Assembly (NCBI RefSeq): GCF_000511355.1
Contig: NC_023136.1
Location: 124,001-188,000 of the forward strand
Reading direction: 5' to 3'
Length of the DNA stretch: 64,000 bases
DNA from: Leisingera methylohalidivorans DSM 14336
GTDB lineage: Bacteria > Pseudomonadota > Alphaproteobacteria > Rhodobacterales > Rhodobacteraceae
Made by a program: the position numbers and the translations under genes. The notes beneath the pieces are model-generated. The model was not told where the DNA came from and made no database searches. It saw only the letters and a list, made by a program, of their open reading frames with translations. Below, one piece after another: positions 1 to 9,438 of the stretch; within the stretch, counting starts at the first letter, position 1, and the number at the start of each line of letters is the position of its first letter.

Positions 1-968
1 GCGCGCGCCATTTTGTTGGCCAATGCAATTGCCACGACCATGCGCGGTTTGCGTTTGAGCATGGCGTTGAGCCAACCATTTTTGAAGTCGTGGCCGCGAG
101 AGGCCCAGTTGATCACCGACATCGCCCCAATGATCAGAAGCCGTCGGATGTCCAGCTGACCCATCTTCGACGTTCGGCCCAGGCGTTGTTTTCCTCCTGT
201 CGAGTTTTGTCTCGGAACCAGCCCCAGCCAGGCTGCAAAGTCTCGTCCCCGACCGAATGTATCCATAGGCGGTGCAAAGGTTTCGATGGCCGCCGCTGTG
301 ATCGGTCCTAGCCCCGGCATCGTTTGCAGCCGTCTTGATGTCTCTTGCTGGCTGGATTTGGCGTTGATCTGTTTCATCGTTTCGTCAATTCGGCGTGTTT
401 TGTCGGAGATCTGGCAGAGCAGATCACGACAAATATCTCGGACTTCCTGAGGTAAGGGTGCGCCCACATCCTCCACGATTTCGGCCACCTTTCGAAGATG
501 GCGCGGTCCTTTCGGAATGACGTGCCCGAATTCGTACTAATACGATCTGATCGCGTTGATGAGCTCGGTCCGTTGCTTCACCAGCTTTTCCCGGTAGCGG
601 AAAAGAACAGCGTTCGCCTGCTGACCTTCTGATTTATGTACAACAAAACGCATCGAGGGACGCTGTGCGGCTTCAACGATTGCCTCGGCATCCGCTGCGT
701 CGTTCTTTTGACGCTTGACGAAGGGTTTCACATAGAGCGGCGAGATCAGCTTGGTCCGGTGACCCAGTAATTCCAGTTCACGCGCCCAGTAATGCGCACC
801 ACCGCAAGCCTCCATGACCACAAGCGATGCCGGATGATCGGCCATGAAGCGATGGAATTGCCCCCGCGTGAGCTTCTTTCGGAAAATAACAGCCCCGTCC
901 GCAGCCGCGCCGTGCAGCTGGAATACGTTCTTTGCTAGATCAACGCCGATGATGATATCTTCCGTCAT
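1..968 (-). pseudogene. IS110-family transposase with in-frame amber, cut by window edge
   Basis: DEDD transposase/recombinase of IS110. The N-terminal RuvC-like domain is read from ATG at 968 (MTEDIIIGVDLAKNVFQ; conserved MEACGGAHYWARE and KQKNDAADAEAIV-type segments). A TAG at 537-539 follows residue Tyr in NAIRSY. Translation then continues in the same frame (YEFGHVIP...) through the C-terminal domain (LQTMPGLGPITA, AWLGLVPRQNSTGGK) to the left window edge, so only one nonsense codon breaks it. The ATG at 983 is less likely than 968. The 3' end is outside the window. A related copy at 25,499-26,394 has an amber one codon away. Confidence 0.85.
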
Positions 969-1129
969 GGTTGCCGTCCTTTCCATTTGAATGTGTTGTT
1001 CACACTCTCATTCATGGCACATCGCGATGCCGTTCGGGGAATTGGCGGCAACCACCCCATCTAAAATGCCACCCATGAGCAATTCAGAAGTGTCACTCTT
1101 CCCTCAAAACAAGACGAGGATGAGCGGAC

Positions 1130-2527
1130 ATGGGATGGGTGATGATGAGCGAGCGCGAGCTGAATCGTGTGGAAATTCTGGCGCAGGTCGATGATGGCCG
1201 GCTGACGGTAGACAACGCGGCGAACCTGTTGGATCTGACGCGGCGCCAGGTATTTAGGCTGCTGAAGCGATACCGTCAGGACGGTGCCGTTGCGATCCGG
1301 CACAAGGCGCGCGGCAAGCCTCCGAACAATCGGATTCACAGGGCCAAGCGCGAGTATGCACTGAGCCTGATCAAAGAGAACTATCCGGATTTTAGGCCGA
1401 CACTGGCCGCTGAGATGCTGGCCGAGCATCACGGGTTCAAAGTCTCACGCGAGACGTTGCGCAAATGCCCTCTCGTGCATTCTGCGGATGCACTGCCGGG
1501 TGGCAGATGGCCGAGGACGGTCTTTGGCTTTCGCGCAAGCAGCGGCGCCAGTTCCATTAGCCGCGCCTGCGCCGGGAATGCTTTGGCGAGCTGATCCAGA
1601 TCGACGGCTCGGATCACCGTTGGTTTGAGGATCGCGCGCCGCCCTGCACTCTTCTTGTGTTCATTGACGACGCGACAAGCACCTTGATGGAACTGCGGTT
1701 TGTGAAGTCAGAGAGCACCTTCAGCTATTTCGAGGCGCTCGAGAGTTATCTGCACAAACACGGACGCCCGGTTGCCTTCTACAGTGACAAACACACGGTG
1801 TTTCGCGTGGCCAAGGAAGACGCCAAGGGCGGCGCGCGGATCACCCAGTTCGGGCGCGCTCTGAGTGAGCTGAACATCGAGATTTTGTGCGCCAATTCGA
1901 GCCAGGCCAAAGGCCGTGTCGAACGCGCAAACCGGACGCTGCAAGACCGGCTGGTGAAGGAACTGCGGCTCGCTGGCATCTCGGACATGGAGGCTGGAAA
2001 CGCTTTTCTGCAAGGCTTCAAGGAACGCTACAACGTCAAGTTCGCCAAAGCCTCAGCCAAATCTGACAACCTGCACCGCGCATTGAATGTCGAGCCGGAT
2101 CGGCTGGCAGATGTCCTGTGCTGGCGCGAGAACCGCTATGTCGGCATAGCAACTGACGTTTTCCTATGACCGCAAGCGGATCATGCTCGAGGAAAGCGAG
2201 ATCACACGCGGCCTGGTCGGCAAATATGTAGACACCTACGCCTTCGTGGATGGCCGGTTTGAGGTGCGCTGGAAAGGCCGCTCCCTGCCCTACAAAATCT
2301 TCGACATGGATCAGCGCGTGACCCATGCGGCTATCACCGGCAACAAACGCCTGAGCGCTGTCCTCGAGCACATCAAAGAGATGCAGGATGCCGCCCCGCC
2401 CAAGCCCAAGGTGCGGACGAACTCAGAGAAGATGGGTTACAAGCCGAATGGCCGGAGACCAGGCCGGCCGTCAGGGTCGCGGGCCAAGAAGAAGATTGTG
2501 CTCGCGGCTGAACAGGCCCAAGAATGA
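1130..2527 (+). pseudogene. ISNCY-family transposase, multiply broken
   Basis: Three frames together give one transposase. The first part is an HTH N-terminus (MMSERELNRVEILAQVDDGRL, a DLTRRQVFRLLKRY helix-turn-helix). The second is an rve/DDE core (IQIDGSDHRWFED, then FIDDATS...YSDKHTVF...NSSQAKGRVERANRTLQDRL). The third is the C-terminal beta part from 2183. A 39-nt insert at 1468-1506 shifts the frame. A TAG at about 1558 replaces an expected Gln in QFHQPRL. A further frameshift lies near 2145. The right inverted repeat was not found, so the element may be truncated. Confidence 0.8.
1468..1506 (-). repeat. ~40-bp palindromic mini-insert (member C)
   Basis: This 39-nt stretch interrupts the ISNCY transposase and causes a net +38 frame change. 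Read on the minus strand it has a CTGCC-ACCC-GGCAG hairpin, then a second stem (GTGCAT / ATGCAC arms at 1475-1480 and 1488-1493 around TCTGCGG), and ends in CGAGAGGG. The flanks match the inserts at 26,893, 27,348 and 44,018, while the central stem sequence differs. Confidence 0.7.
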
Positions 2528-2531
2528 AGGC

Positions 2532-2804
2532 ATGACTGCCGACGACGACCCAGAGATCATCTTCTCCGACTACACGCAATCCGTCGTCATCGACGGGCAT
2601 CATTTCGATGTTGAGATCTACCGAACCAGCATCGATCCCGGCTGGATCCTGTCCGTGGAGAACCAGTTCGGCACGTTGACGGTTTCCGATAACCCGCCCT
2701 TCTTCGGTGATGGCCTCGCCTGGCGCGCCTTCGAAGAGATCCTGCACGAAGAAGGCATCAAAGCATTCTACAATAAGAAAGAACGGCGAAAGCTCGGTCT
2801 ATGA
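2532..2804 (+). CDS. Small hypothetical protein, 90 aa, next to ISNCY
   Basis: The ORF starts at ATG 2532 (MTADDDPEIIFSDYTQSVVIDG), five bases after the ISNCY transposase stop codon, and runs to TGA at 2804. It is a small, acidic, soluble protein with no signal peptide or membrane segment. The sequence looks like a real folded domain (VEIYRTSIDPGWILSVENQFGTL). I do not recognise the family. The tight spacing to the transposase suggests a passenger or former neighbour of the element. An upstream in-frame start at 2388 would overlap the transposase and is less likely. Confidence 0.6.
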   Translation: MTADDDPEIIFSDYTQSVVIDGHHFDVEIYRTSIDPGWILSVENQFGTLTVSDNPPFFGDGLAWRAFEEILHEEGIKAFYNKKERRKLGL

Positions 2805-2815
2805 CCTGAACCTCG

Positions 2816-2866
2816 CAAGGCTTTACAGCCCTCCGATATTTGGGGTCTGCGGGCTGCAAAGCCTTG
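2816..2866. repeat. Long inverted repeat, 16-bp arms
   Basis: The arms are CAAGGCTTTACAGCCC (2816-2831) and GGGCTGCAAAGCCTTG (2851-2866), which pair with one mismatch around a 19-nt spacer. The repeat follows the 90-aa ORF directly. There is no T-run, so a simple intrinsic terminator is not supported. It may be a transcript-end stem or an IS end. No gene is seen in 2867-3011. Confidence 0.6.
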
Positions 2867-3011
2867 CTCCCGTCACGCCCCTAGGTGACGTTTCTGCTTT
2901 GCGCAGCCGGTAACATTTCTGGATGGTTGCAACAAGCGCGTGTACGCGGGTGGATTCACATCCGAAGTGCAAATTCTGTATCAAAACAGATGTTTGCATG
3001 GAGGCTATTGA

Positions 3012-3252
3012 ATGGGACGCAGCTACCCTCACCTGAGTTTGGAAGAACGCCGGAAGATTGCCAAGTGGCTTGAAGCCAAAATGCCGGTGCCTGAGATCGC
3101 AGACCGGCTGGGCCGCGCAGCGTCGACGATTTATCGCGAACTGAAGCGCAATTTCTTTCACGACAAGGAACTGCCAGAGCTGAACGGATACTATGCTGTG
3201 AATGCTCAGGATATGTACGAACGCCGCCACGCCGTCCATCGCAAGCTGATCG
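3012..3252 (+). pseudogene. IS30-family transposase, N-terminal fragment
   Basis: From ATG 3012 the product (MGRSYPHLSLEERRKIAKWL, then AASTIYRELKRNFF and NGYYAVNAQ) is the HTH N-terminus of an IS30 transposase. After about 80 codons it runs directly into an unrelated IS3 OrfB tail in another frame, so the catalytic domain is missing. Confidence 0.8.
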
Positions 3253-3462
3253 TTCATCCAGCCCGGCAAGCCCCAGCAGAACGCCTATGTCGGGCGCTAC
3301 AACCGCACGGTCCGGCACGAATGGCTGGACCTCTACATTTTCGAAAGCATCGGCGAGGTGCAGCAGATTGCCACCGAATGGCTGTGGTCCTACAACAATG
3401 AACGCCCGAATATGGGCAACGGCGGGATGACCCCCGCCCAGAAACTGAGAATGGCCGCGTAA
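3253..3462 (+). pseudogene. IS3-family OrfB, C-terminal fragment
   Basis: Read in the frame ending with TAA at 3460-3462, this encodes a rve C-terminus typical of IS3 OrfB (PGKPQQNAYVGRYNRTVRHEW, then TEWLWSYNNERPNMGNGG, TPAQKL). It is fused head to tail to the IS30 fragment, an IS-on-IS junction at about 3252. Confidence 0.8.
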
Positions 3463-3523
3463 ACTCTACGACCAAGCCCTCGCAAAATGGGGGGATTACC
3501 CGGGGTCACGTCAGATTTTCTAA

Positions 3524-3544
3524 TTAGTACACGCTTTGTACTAA
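3524..3544. promoter_or_regulatory. Inverted repeat upstream of the GMC gene
   Basis: TTAGTAC (3524-3530) and GTACTAA (3538-3544) form a perfect 7-bp inverted repeat in an AT-rich stretch 127 bp before the GMC oxidoreductase start. It could be an operator or a hairpin. No other gene is seen in 3463-3670. Confidence 0.35.
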
Positions 3545-3670
3545 AAGAGCTCCAAAACCTACACTAGAGGAATTGTTTATGTGCTCCAAACATTGTGTGA
3601 AATCCATGAGTGACGGTTTTGGACGTATTCAACCGGCACTCGATTTTGAAGGTAGATCAAAGGGGGAAAT

Positions 3671-5242
3671 ATGGACCGGTTTGATTTCATCATTTGCGGG
3701 GCTGGCACCGCTGGGTGCATTTTGGCTAATCGACTTTCCGCCGATCCGGAGATCAAGGTTCTATTGCTTGAGGCCGGACAGGTCATGAAAGCCCCGAAGT
3801 TGGATGCCTACGGCGCATCTGTCGATCATTGGGACTCACCGCTTGATTGGGCATTCAGGTCGGAACCGCAACGACACCTCAATAATCGACGCATCTTGCT
3901 GAACCGAGGTAAGGGGCTGGGTGGGTCCAGCGGAATCAATTGGGGCATGTATGTGCGGGGCAATCGCGGAGACTTCGACCATTGGGCGCAGCTGGGAAAC
4001 CGGGGGTGGTCCTATGACGAAATTTTGCCTTCTATGATCAAGTCCGAAGCCAGCCGTGTGATTGAGGACGGATATCACGGGACCAGTGGCGAAATCTCTG
4101 TTGAACTCCCACGCAACCGCCACCCCCTTCAGGAGATGTGTTTCGAAGCCTATGAGGACCTCGGCGTACCAAGAAACCCCGACTACAATGGCGCAAACCA
4201 GGAGGGGTGTTTCTACTATCAGTTCACCACCAATCACGGTCGGCGTGTGAGTGCAGCCGATGCCTTTTTGAACCCGATCGAAGACAGGCCAAATCTAACG
4301 GTCGTTACCGGTGCGCATCTTTCCGGCGTGATGTTCGTCGGGACACGTGCCACTGGCGTGACTTTCGTCAAGGGACGCGATTCCCAAGCAGTTTCAGCTG
4401 GCGAGGTCATTCTTTCAATGGGGGCGATCGGATCACCTCACCTGCTGATGCTCTCAGGCATAGGCCCGGCAAATCATTTGTCAGAGCACGACATTCCTTG
4501 TCGTCACGACCTTGCAGGTGTCGGTCAAAACCTGCTGGATCATTTGGGTGGCCCCCGCATCGGCTTCACACTGCGCGAACCCGAGAAATTTGGGTTCCCG
4601 ATAGCGGGAGAGGCGGCCAGCCTAAAGGAATTCAACGCGACAGGCACCGGCCCGCTTGCCACAACCGGCGTGGACGCAGGGGCATTTGTCAGGCTGAGGG
4701 ACAGTGATGAATACCCAAGCGCGCAGTCCATTTGTAACGTTTCCAACACACATCTGGATCGGAGAATAGATATGCCACCTCGCTTGTCTTTCGGCGGTTA
4801 TATCTGCCGGACGGTGTCAAAAGGCACGGTGAGGCTTGCCTCCGCCAGCCCATTTGACCGCCCACTGGTTGATCCGAACTACCTGTCGGACCCGATGGAC
4901 CTGGAAACCCATGTAGCATTTCTGAAATTTCAACGCCGCATGATCGAACACCCAATTTTTGCTCCGGTCCGAGGCGAGGTTTACGGACCCAAGATGGATC
5001 GAGAAAACATCATCAAGGCGACTCGCGAGGGGGCCAGTACAACGTGGCATCAGACCTCTACCTGCAGGATGGGCGTTGACCCTTTAGCTGTCGTAGGGCC
5101 GGATTTGACTGTTCGTGGATTGGAGAACTTGCGTGTAATCGATGCTTCGGTGTTCCCGACAATGACGAGTGGAAACACCAATGCTCCAACCATGATGGTT
5201 GCAGAAAAGGGCGCGGCCCTAATCTTGCAAAAATCCTTCTAG
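3671..5242 (+). CDS. GMC-family FAD-dependent oxidoreductase
   Basis: This is a 523-aa flavoprotein of the glucose-methanol-choline oxidoreductase family, which oxidises alcohols. The dinucleotide-binding motif is at residues 5-20 (FIICGAGTAGCILANRL). GMC signature 1 is GKGLGGSSGINWGMYVRG (around 78-95) and signature 2 is GAIGSPHLLMLSGIGP. The C-terminal catalytic His is about 460 (TTWHQTSTCRMG), followed by SGNTNAPTMM. The start is supported by AAAGGGGGAAAT just before ATG. The length is normal for choline or alcohol dehydrogenases. The substrate cannot be read from sequence. It stands alone between IS debris, so it is probably transferred cargo. Confidence 0.92.
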   Translation: MDRFDFIICGAGTAGCILANRLSADPEIKVLLLEAGQVMKAPKLDAYGASVDHWDSPLDWAFRSEPQRHLNNRRILLNRGKGLGGSSGINWGMYVRGNRGDFDHWAQLGNRGWSYDEILPSMIKSEASRVIEDGYHGTSGEISVELPRNRHPLQEMCFEAYEDLGVPRNPDYNGANQEGCFYYQFTTNHGRRVSAADAFLNPIEDRPNLTVVTGAHLSGVMFVGTRATGVTFVKGRDSQAVSAGEVILSMGAIGSPHLLMLSGIGPANHLSEHDIPCRHDLAGVGQNLLDHLGGPRIGFTLREPEKFGFPIAGEAASLKEFNATGTGPLATTGVDAGAFVRLRDSDEYPSAQSICNVSNTHLDRRIDMPPRLSFGGYICRTVSKGTVRLASASPFDRPLVDPNYLSDPMDLETHVAFLKFQRRMIEHPIFAPVRGEVYGPKMDRENIIKATREGASTTWHQTSTCRMGVDPLAVVGPDLTVRGLENLRVIDASVFPTMTSGNTNAPTMMVAEKGAALILQKSF

Positions 5243-5244
5243 CA

Positions 5245-5610
5245 GCTGTACCGTTCAAACGGTCTGAGCGGCCCATTTCCGGCGAGATTTGCAGAGTGCA
5301 GTAACGTTTGCCATTAGCTTGCGGGCGACGGTAATAATGATGACTTTGTGCGGTTTTCCAGCCTTCCGCAGCCGGTCTGCAAAGGGTGAAGTGGCCTTAG
5401 GGTCAGATGGGGTATTCGGCTTGCGCCCCACTTCCAGCCTCGGTCTCCGGTAGGTGCTGCGTCTCGAGCTGATGATAATACGTGGTCTGTGTGAAGCAGC
5501 CACAAGCATCAAGGAAGGAGACGCAGCATGAAGCATTATGCCGGATTGTGTGAAACGGCATGCGAAATTGGCTCTGACTCAATTTTGGTGCAACTTCGGC
5601 CCCTCTCAGA
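5245..5610. mobile_element. Remnants of IS110-family elements
   Basis: On the minus strand, 5255-5410 encodes an IS110 C-terminal tail (FADRLRKAGKPHKVIIITVARKLM). On the plus strand, ATG 5528 opens MKHYAGL, an IS110 N-terminus cut off after a few codons. No intact gene is present. Confidence 0.6.
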
Positions 5611-6160
5611 TCAGGGCGCTTGAACGAGCCGCGCTTTGAGCAGGTCGATGTTCGCCCTTCCATACATCTGGCGTTTGAGTGTCTTGAGGCGGTTAATCTG
5701 CCCTTCGGTCTGCCCGTTCGACCAAGGCTCCCTCAGCGCTGCGGCGACCGCGGCTTGATCGCGCCGGAGCCCACGAGCGAAGGCACCGAGCAGCCCGTCC
5801 TCCGCTTCATTCAGCCATTCTTCCAGCGCCTCTTCGCGAGCATTGCGTACCATGTCCGTAAACCGGTCGGTCAGCCTTCGGGCTGTGGCGAGAGCTGGCA
5901 ACGAAGCTTCGATCCTTGCGACCTGGATGGCATCCGCCTGGCACAGATGATCCCGGCCCAAGGTCAGGAGGCGGGCAATCTTGAGCGCGGGCGGCGATTT
6001 TTCTGTGCCCGATGGCGCTGCCCGCTCGGCACGGCGCTGGCGCGTGGCCCATTCCCCGACGACACGGAGGCTGCCCTGGAAACCATCGGCCCGCAGCCGG
6101 CGCCAGAGTTCGGCGCCGTTCCGGCAGCCGCCCGCCCATTCCCGTAGAAGAAAAAACTGG
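5611..6160 (-). pseudogene. ISL3-family transposase, C-terminal fragment
   Basis: The minus-strand reading gives the C-terminal half of a DDE_Tnp_ISL3 protein (RLARQFFLLREWAGGCRNGA, then LPALATARRLTDRFTDMVR, and the terminal REPWSNGQTEGQINRLKTLK motif), ending at the stop near 5611. The N-terminus and the zinc-finger region are missing. The fragment abuts the next gene at about 6165. Confidence 0.85.
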
Positions 6161-6164
6161 CGGG

Positions 6165-6479
6165 CTAAGCGATCACACGAAACACTTCCCATCGTGGCGA
6201 TCCAGACACTATGTGCGGCTCCAGGTCGCTGGCCCACTCTGCCTGACCCGTGGCCTCGGCGAGACGGGTCCAGGCGGTGTGAAGGGCACCAAGGTCATTA
6301 AGAGTGATCTCGACCACAACCGCAGATTCAGCCGCACCTACCGAGCCCACGACAATGCGAGCCTGATCCGGCGTCCAGTCGATCTGTGGCGCGATCTCGT
6401 CCCACCATTTGCGCATCAGCGCGAGTGCCGCGTCCTTGTGGCCGAACCGGACATCGAGGCTCCAGCGTGCAACAATCAT
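6165..6479 (-). CDS. Small conserved protein, last gene of the deacetylase operon
   Basis: A 104-aa soluble protein (MIVARWSLDVRFGHKDAALALM). Its ATG overlaps the TGA of the upstream deacetylase gene by ATGA, with AGGAGG a few bases before, so translation is probably coupled. The pattern (VRFGHKD, a central WTPDQARIVVGSVGA strand, terminal WEVFRVI) suggests a dimeric alpha-beta-barrel (NIPSNAP/ABM-like) fold, but I do not recognise the family firmly. The 3' end lies next to the ISL3 fragment. Confidence 0.75.
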   Translation of the reverse strand: MIVARWSLDVRFGHKDAALALMRKWWDEIAPQIDWTPDQARIVVGSVGAAESAVVVEITLNDLGALHTAWTRLAEATGQAEWASDLEPHIVSGSPRWEVFRVIA

Positions 6480-7591
6480 GATTTCCTCCTGTTTTCTGAA
6501 TGGCAACCGGTCAATCCGGCCTGCCGCGCGGCGGCGTCGATGGCCTGTTCCTGCGCGGGTTGCAGTTTCTGGCCCGCGATCGCGGAATACCAATCGAGCA
6601 GCGGATCCTCGACCTCGGTTCGGATGCCGGACAGTTCTTCGATGACGGCAAGGCCGCAGAACGGCACATAACTCGGTGCATATCCGCCCTCCTGACACAT
6701 CACGAGCCGGCCTTGGCAATGGGTGTCTGCCAGCGCCAGCGTCGCCCTGGTCATCTCCCGGAATGTGTCTCTGTGGCACAGCATCCGCCCAAGCGGATCG
6801 CTCATCGCCGCATCAAAGCCGCACGCGACGAAGATCAGGTCGGGCATGAAGCGATCTACAGCCGGGGTCACGACCTTCTCGAACGCGGCGATATAGGCGC
6901 CATGCCCGCTTCCGGGCGGCAGGGGCAAGTTGATATTGAAGCCGTTGCCCGCGCCCACGCCGGTCTCGTCCAGTCTACCGCTGTCGACAGGATAGTAACC
7001 GTCCTGATGCAGTGAGATCGTCAACACGTCGGGGTCATCGTAGAACGCCATCTGTGTGCCGTTGCCGTGATGCACATCCCAGTCGATCACCGCGACGCGC
7101 GAGACATTGTGCATAGCGCGGGCATGATGCACAGCCAGTGCGACATTGCCGAAGATGCAGAAGCCTCGCCCGCGGTCGGGCTCGGCATGATGCCCGCAAG
7201 GCCGTACCAGAGCGTAGGCATTTTCGACTTCGCCGTTCAGCACCGCATCGGTCGCGGCAAGGCAGCCACCGGCGGCCAGCCGCGCCACCTCGTCGCCGTT
7301 GGGTCCGAAGGTTGCGGCCTCGCCGGCCTCGCCGCCCCCGGCCGCGCTCATCTCCGCGATCTTCTTCAGATAATCCGCGTCGTGGAACCGCAGCAATTCC
7401 TCATCACTCGCCGGGCGGGCCGCGATCGGGGCCAGTTGGGCAAGCAGGCCGCTGGCCTCAGTCAGCCCGCGCAGGCGGCGTTTCGCCTCGGGCCGATCGA
7501 AGGCGGGCCAGGGTTCGGCCCAGCGGTTGCTCGATGCGGGCCCGGCGTCATGCCAGGCATAGCGCTCGTCCCATAGAAATCCGGTGGTCAT
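6476..7591 (-). CDS. Class II histone-deacetylase-like amidohydrolase
   Basis: A 371-aa zinc amidohydrolase of the arginase/deacetylase superfamily. Bacterial members remove acetyl groups from polyamines or other amines. Visible motifs are RPCGHHAEPDRGRGFCIFGN (the His-His charge-relay pair), DWDVHHGNGTQ (Asp and His zinc ligands), LHQDGYYP, ACGFDAAMSDPLG (the second Asp ligand) and EGGYAPSY. RBS GGAAGGA precedes ATG 7591. It is third in a minus-strand operon with a methyltransferase and a secreted protein, 56 bp after the latter. The substrate is unknown; acetylated polyamine-like compounds are the best guess. Confidence 0.9.
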   Translation of the reverse strand: MTTGFLWDERYAWHDAGPASSNRWAEPWPAFDRPEAKRRLRGLTEASGLLAQLAPIAARPASDEELLRFHDADYLKKIAEMSAAGGGEAGEAATFGPNGDEVARLAAGGCLAATDAVLNGEVENAYALVRPCGHHAEPDRGRGFCIFGNVALAVHHARAMHNVSRVAVIDWDVHHGNGTQMAFYDDPDVLTISLHQDGYYPVDSGRLDETGVGAGNGFNINLPLPPGSGHGAYIAAFEKVVTPAVDRFMPDLIFVACGFDAAMSDPLGRMLCHRDTFREMTRATLALADTHCQGRLVMCQEGGYAPSYVPFCGLAVIEELSGIRTEVEDPLLDWYSAIAGQKLQPAQEQAIDAAARQAGLTGCHSENRRKS

Positions 7592-7647
7592 TTGTTTGTC
7601 CTTCCCTTGACGGCGGCGGGCGGAGCATGCCGCCCGCCGCAGGTTCT

Positions 7648-8340
7648 TTAACTCTCGCTCGCCGCGGGCAGCGGCGCGAACAGTTGCACATGCGACAGAT
7701 TGCCGAACGAGCCGGGCGCAGAGCCGTAGGTTTCACCGTCGCCGTGCCAGGTAATCGCCAGCATCGCCAACAGCTGCGGATCGCTGGGCTGCAGGCAGGG
7801 CTCGAACGTGGCTTCAAAGGTCGCACTGCCTTTCGCATCGGCGGTGAAGCCGGATTGCGACCCGTCGCGGGCGCCGAGCGGCAGATCGAGCGCGCCGGTA
7901 AAGGGCTCCGTCGGCGGTTGGGGCACGAAGGAATACCACATTGTGTAGACGCCCTCGGGCACAAGGCCGGTGAACACGGATTCGACCGTGCCGGTACCGT
8001 CCGCGCAGGTCACGGTCGCGCTGCCGTCGGCTGCGAGCCAGTCGCCAAGCGTCATGCCGAGCGGTCGGCCCTTGAGATGCGGACCGATCGCCTCGGCATC
8101 AAACGGATTGTGCGCAACCGGCCCGGCGCCGGCAAAGATCTGGTCGCCCAACCGCGCCGCGGCCTCGTCCGGCGCCGGGCGATAGACATGCGTCGGCTCG
8201 CCCTCGCGGGCTACGAAGACATCAAGCTCGTTCAGCCCGGCCTCGATATGGTCAATGAAATCGAGCGTTATCGCCTGTTCGGCTGTTGCGGCCAGCGGGG
8301 CGGCTGCGATCAGGGTGGTGGTCAAAATGAAATGTCGCAT
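7648..8340 (-). CDS. Secreted protein of unknown family, 230 aa
   Basis: The product has a clear Sec signal peptide (MRHFILTTTLIAAAPLAATA, cleavage after ATA-E at about 20) and a soluble beta-rich mature domain with repeated Gly/Asp turns (LGDWLAADGSATVTCADGTG, VPEGVYTMWYSF, LLAMLAITWHGDG). It is therefore likely periplasmic. I do not recognise the fold. RBS AAGGAG lies before ATG. It sits between the methyltransferase and the deacetylase genes and is probably co-transcribed with both. Confidence 0.8.
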   Translation of the reverse strand: MRHFILTTTLIAAAPLAATAEQAITLDFIDHIEAGLNELDVFVAREGEPTHVYRPAPDEAAARLGDQIFAGAGPVAHNPFDAEAIGPHLKGRPLGMTLGDWLAADGSATVTCADGTGTVESVFTGLVPEGVYTMWYSFVPQPPTEPFTGALDLPLGARDGSQSGFTADAKGSATFEATFEPCLQPSDPQLLAMLAITWHGDGETYGSAPGSFGNLSHVQLFAPLPAASES

Positions 8341-8379
8341 TGTCGAAGACTCCTTTCGGATTGATTTCGGGGGCGGGTT

Positions 8380-9438
8380 TCAGGGCCTCGCTTCGAGGAT
8401 CAGGTTGAACGGCGTCTCGGTCGCGCGGCGGAAGTGCGAGAACCCGGCCTTGGCGAATACGTCCGCCAGACGTTCCTCACCCGCCTGCGCACCGAGCGCC
8501 CAGCCCCCGTCCTCCGACAGCGCATGCGCACAGCAGAGCGTAGTGGAGGCCGCGTAGTAGAGCCGCCCGACCGGGGTCAGGTTGTCCTCGACGCGATCCT
8601 GCGCATAGGGCTCGACCAGCATCACCGTGCCATCCTTGGCAAGCGTCTCGCGGGCCCGTTTGGCGGCGGTCACCGGATCGCCCATGTCGTGTAGGCAGTC
8701 GAAAAAGCAGATGAGGTCGAAGCCTGCCTCCGGCACGGAAGCGGCATCGGCCAACTCGAAGGAGACGCGATCCTCAACCCCGGCTTCCCTGGCATTCTCG
8801 CGGGCGGTTCGGATTGACGCCTCGTGCGTGTCGAAACCGCTGAAGTGCGATTTCGGAAAGGCCTCGGCCATGATGATCGAGGAATAGCCGTGTCCGCAGC
8901 CGATATCCGCGACGCGGCCGCCTGCCTTGAGCTTGTCTTCGACACCATCGAGCGCGGGCAGCCAGTTGGCCACCAGTTCACCGCGATAGGCGTTGCGGAA
9001 GAACGCGGCAGATCCGCAATGCAGGCGCGCGTCGTGGTTGCCCCACGGGACGCCTTCGCCGGTGCGGAAGGCGCGGATGGCCTGATCCTCGTCGAACCAC
9101 ATTGAGGCCGGCACGTCCCAGGCGGGCGGGATGTAGACGGGGCTGGTGTCGTCGGCCAGCACGACGGCGTGCTCGGGTGGCAGTTCGTAGGTCTGGCTTG
9201 AAGGATGATAGACCAGATAACCGCCCGCGGCCTGGCTGTTCAGCCATTCGCGTACATAGCGCTCGGCGCAACCGGCCCGGTCCGCGATCTCGCGCGAACT
9301 CATTGGTCCGGCCCCCGCCATTGCCTCGTAGAGCCCCAACTTGCGGCCCAGGCTGACCATCACGCCGCCATATCCGGCGGCAAGGTCGGTCACAGCCTTG
9401 TCGACGAAGGCGTTGAGTTTGTTGTCGTCCAACGACAT
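8380..9438 (-). CDS. SAM-dependent methyltransferase with N-terminal winged helix
   Basis: The ATG at 9438 (MSLDDNKLNAFVDKAV) is preferred because AAAGGAAA precedes it; this gives 352 aa. Residues 20-110 form a winged-helix domain (SSREIADRAGCAERYVREWLNSQ), as in O-methyltransferase-like and Rv2258c-type proteins. The Rossmann core has motif I VADIGCGHGYSSIIMAEAFP, then SGFDTHEASI, DLICFFDCLHDMGDP and a motif III region VMLVEPYA. The acceptor is not known. It is first in the operon and diverges from the GlxA-type regulator, with a 110-bp shared promoter region. Confidence 0.88.
   Translation of the reverse strand: MSLDDNKLNAFVDKAVTDLAAGYGGVMVSLGRKLGLYEAMAGAGPMSSREIADRAGCAERYVREWLNSQAAGGYLVYHPSSQTYELPPEHAVVLADDTSPVYIPPAWDVPASMWFDEDQAIRAFRTGEGVPWGNHDARLHCGSAAFFRNAYRGELVANWLPALDGVEDKLKAGGRVADIGCGHGYSSIIMAEAFPKSHFSGFDTHEASIRTARENAREAGVEDRVSFELADAASVPEAGFDLICFFDCLHDMGDPVTAAKRARETLAKDGTVMLVEPYAQDRVEDNLTPVGRLYYAASTTLCCAHALSEDGGWALGAQAGEERLADVFAKAGFSHFRRATETPFNLILEARP

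Noticed and set aside
7138..8364. 408-codon open frame on the plus strand
   Set aside because: It is the antisense shadow of the deacetylase and secreted-protein genes, with Arg-rich, non-protein-like composition.
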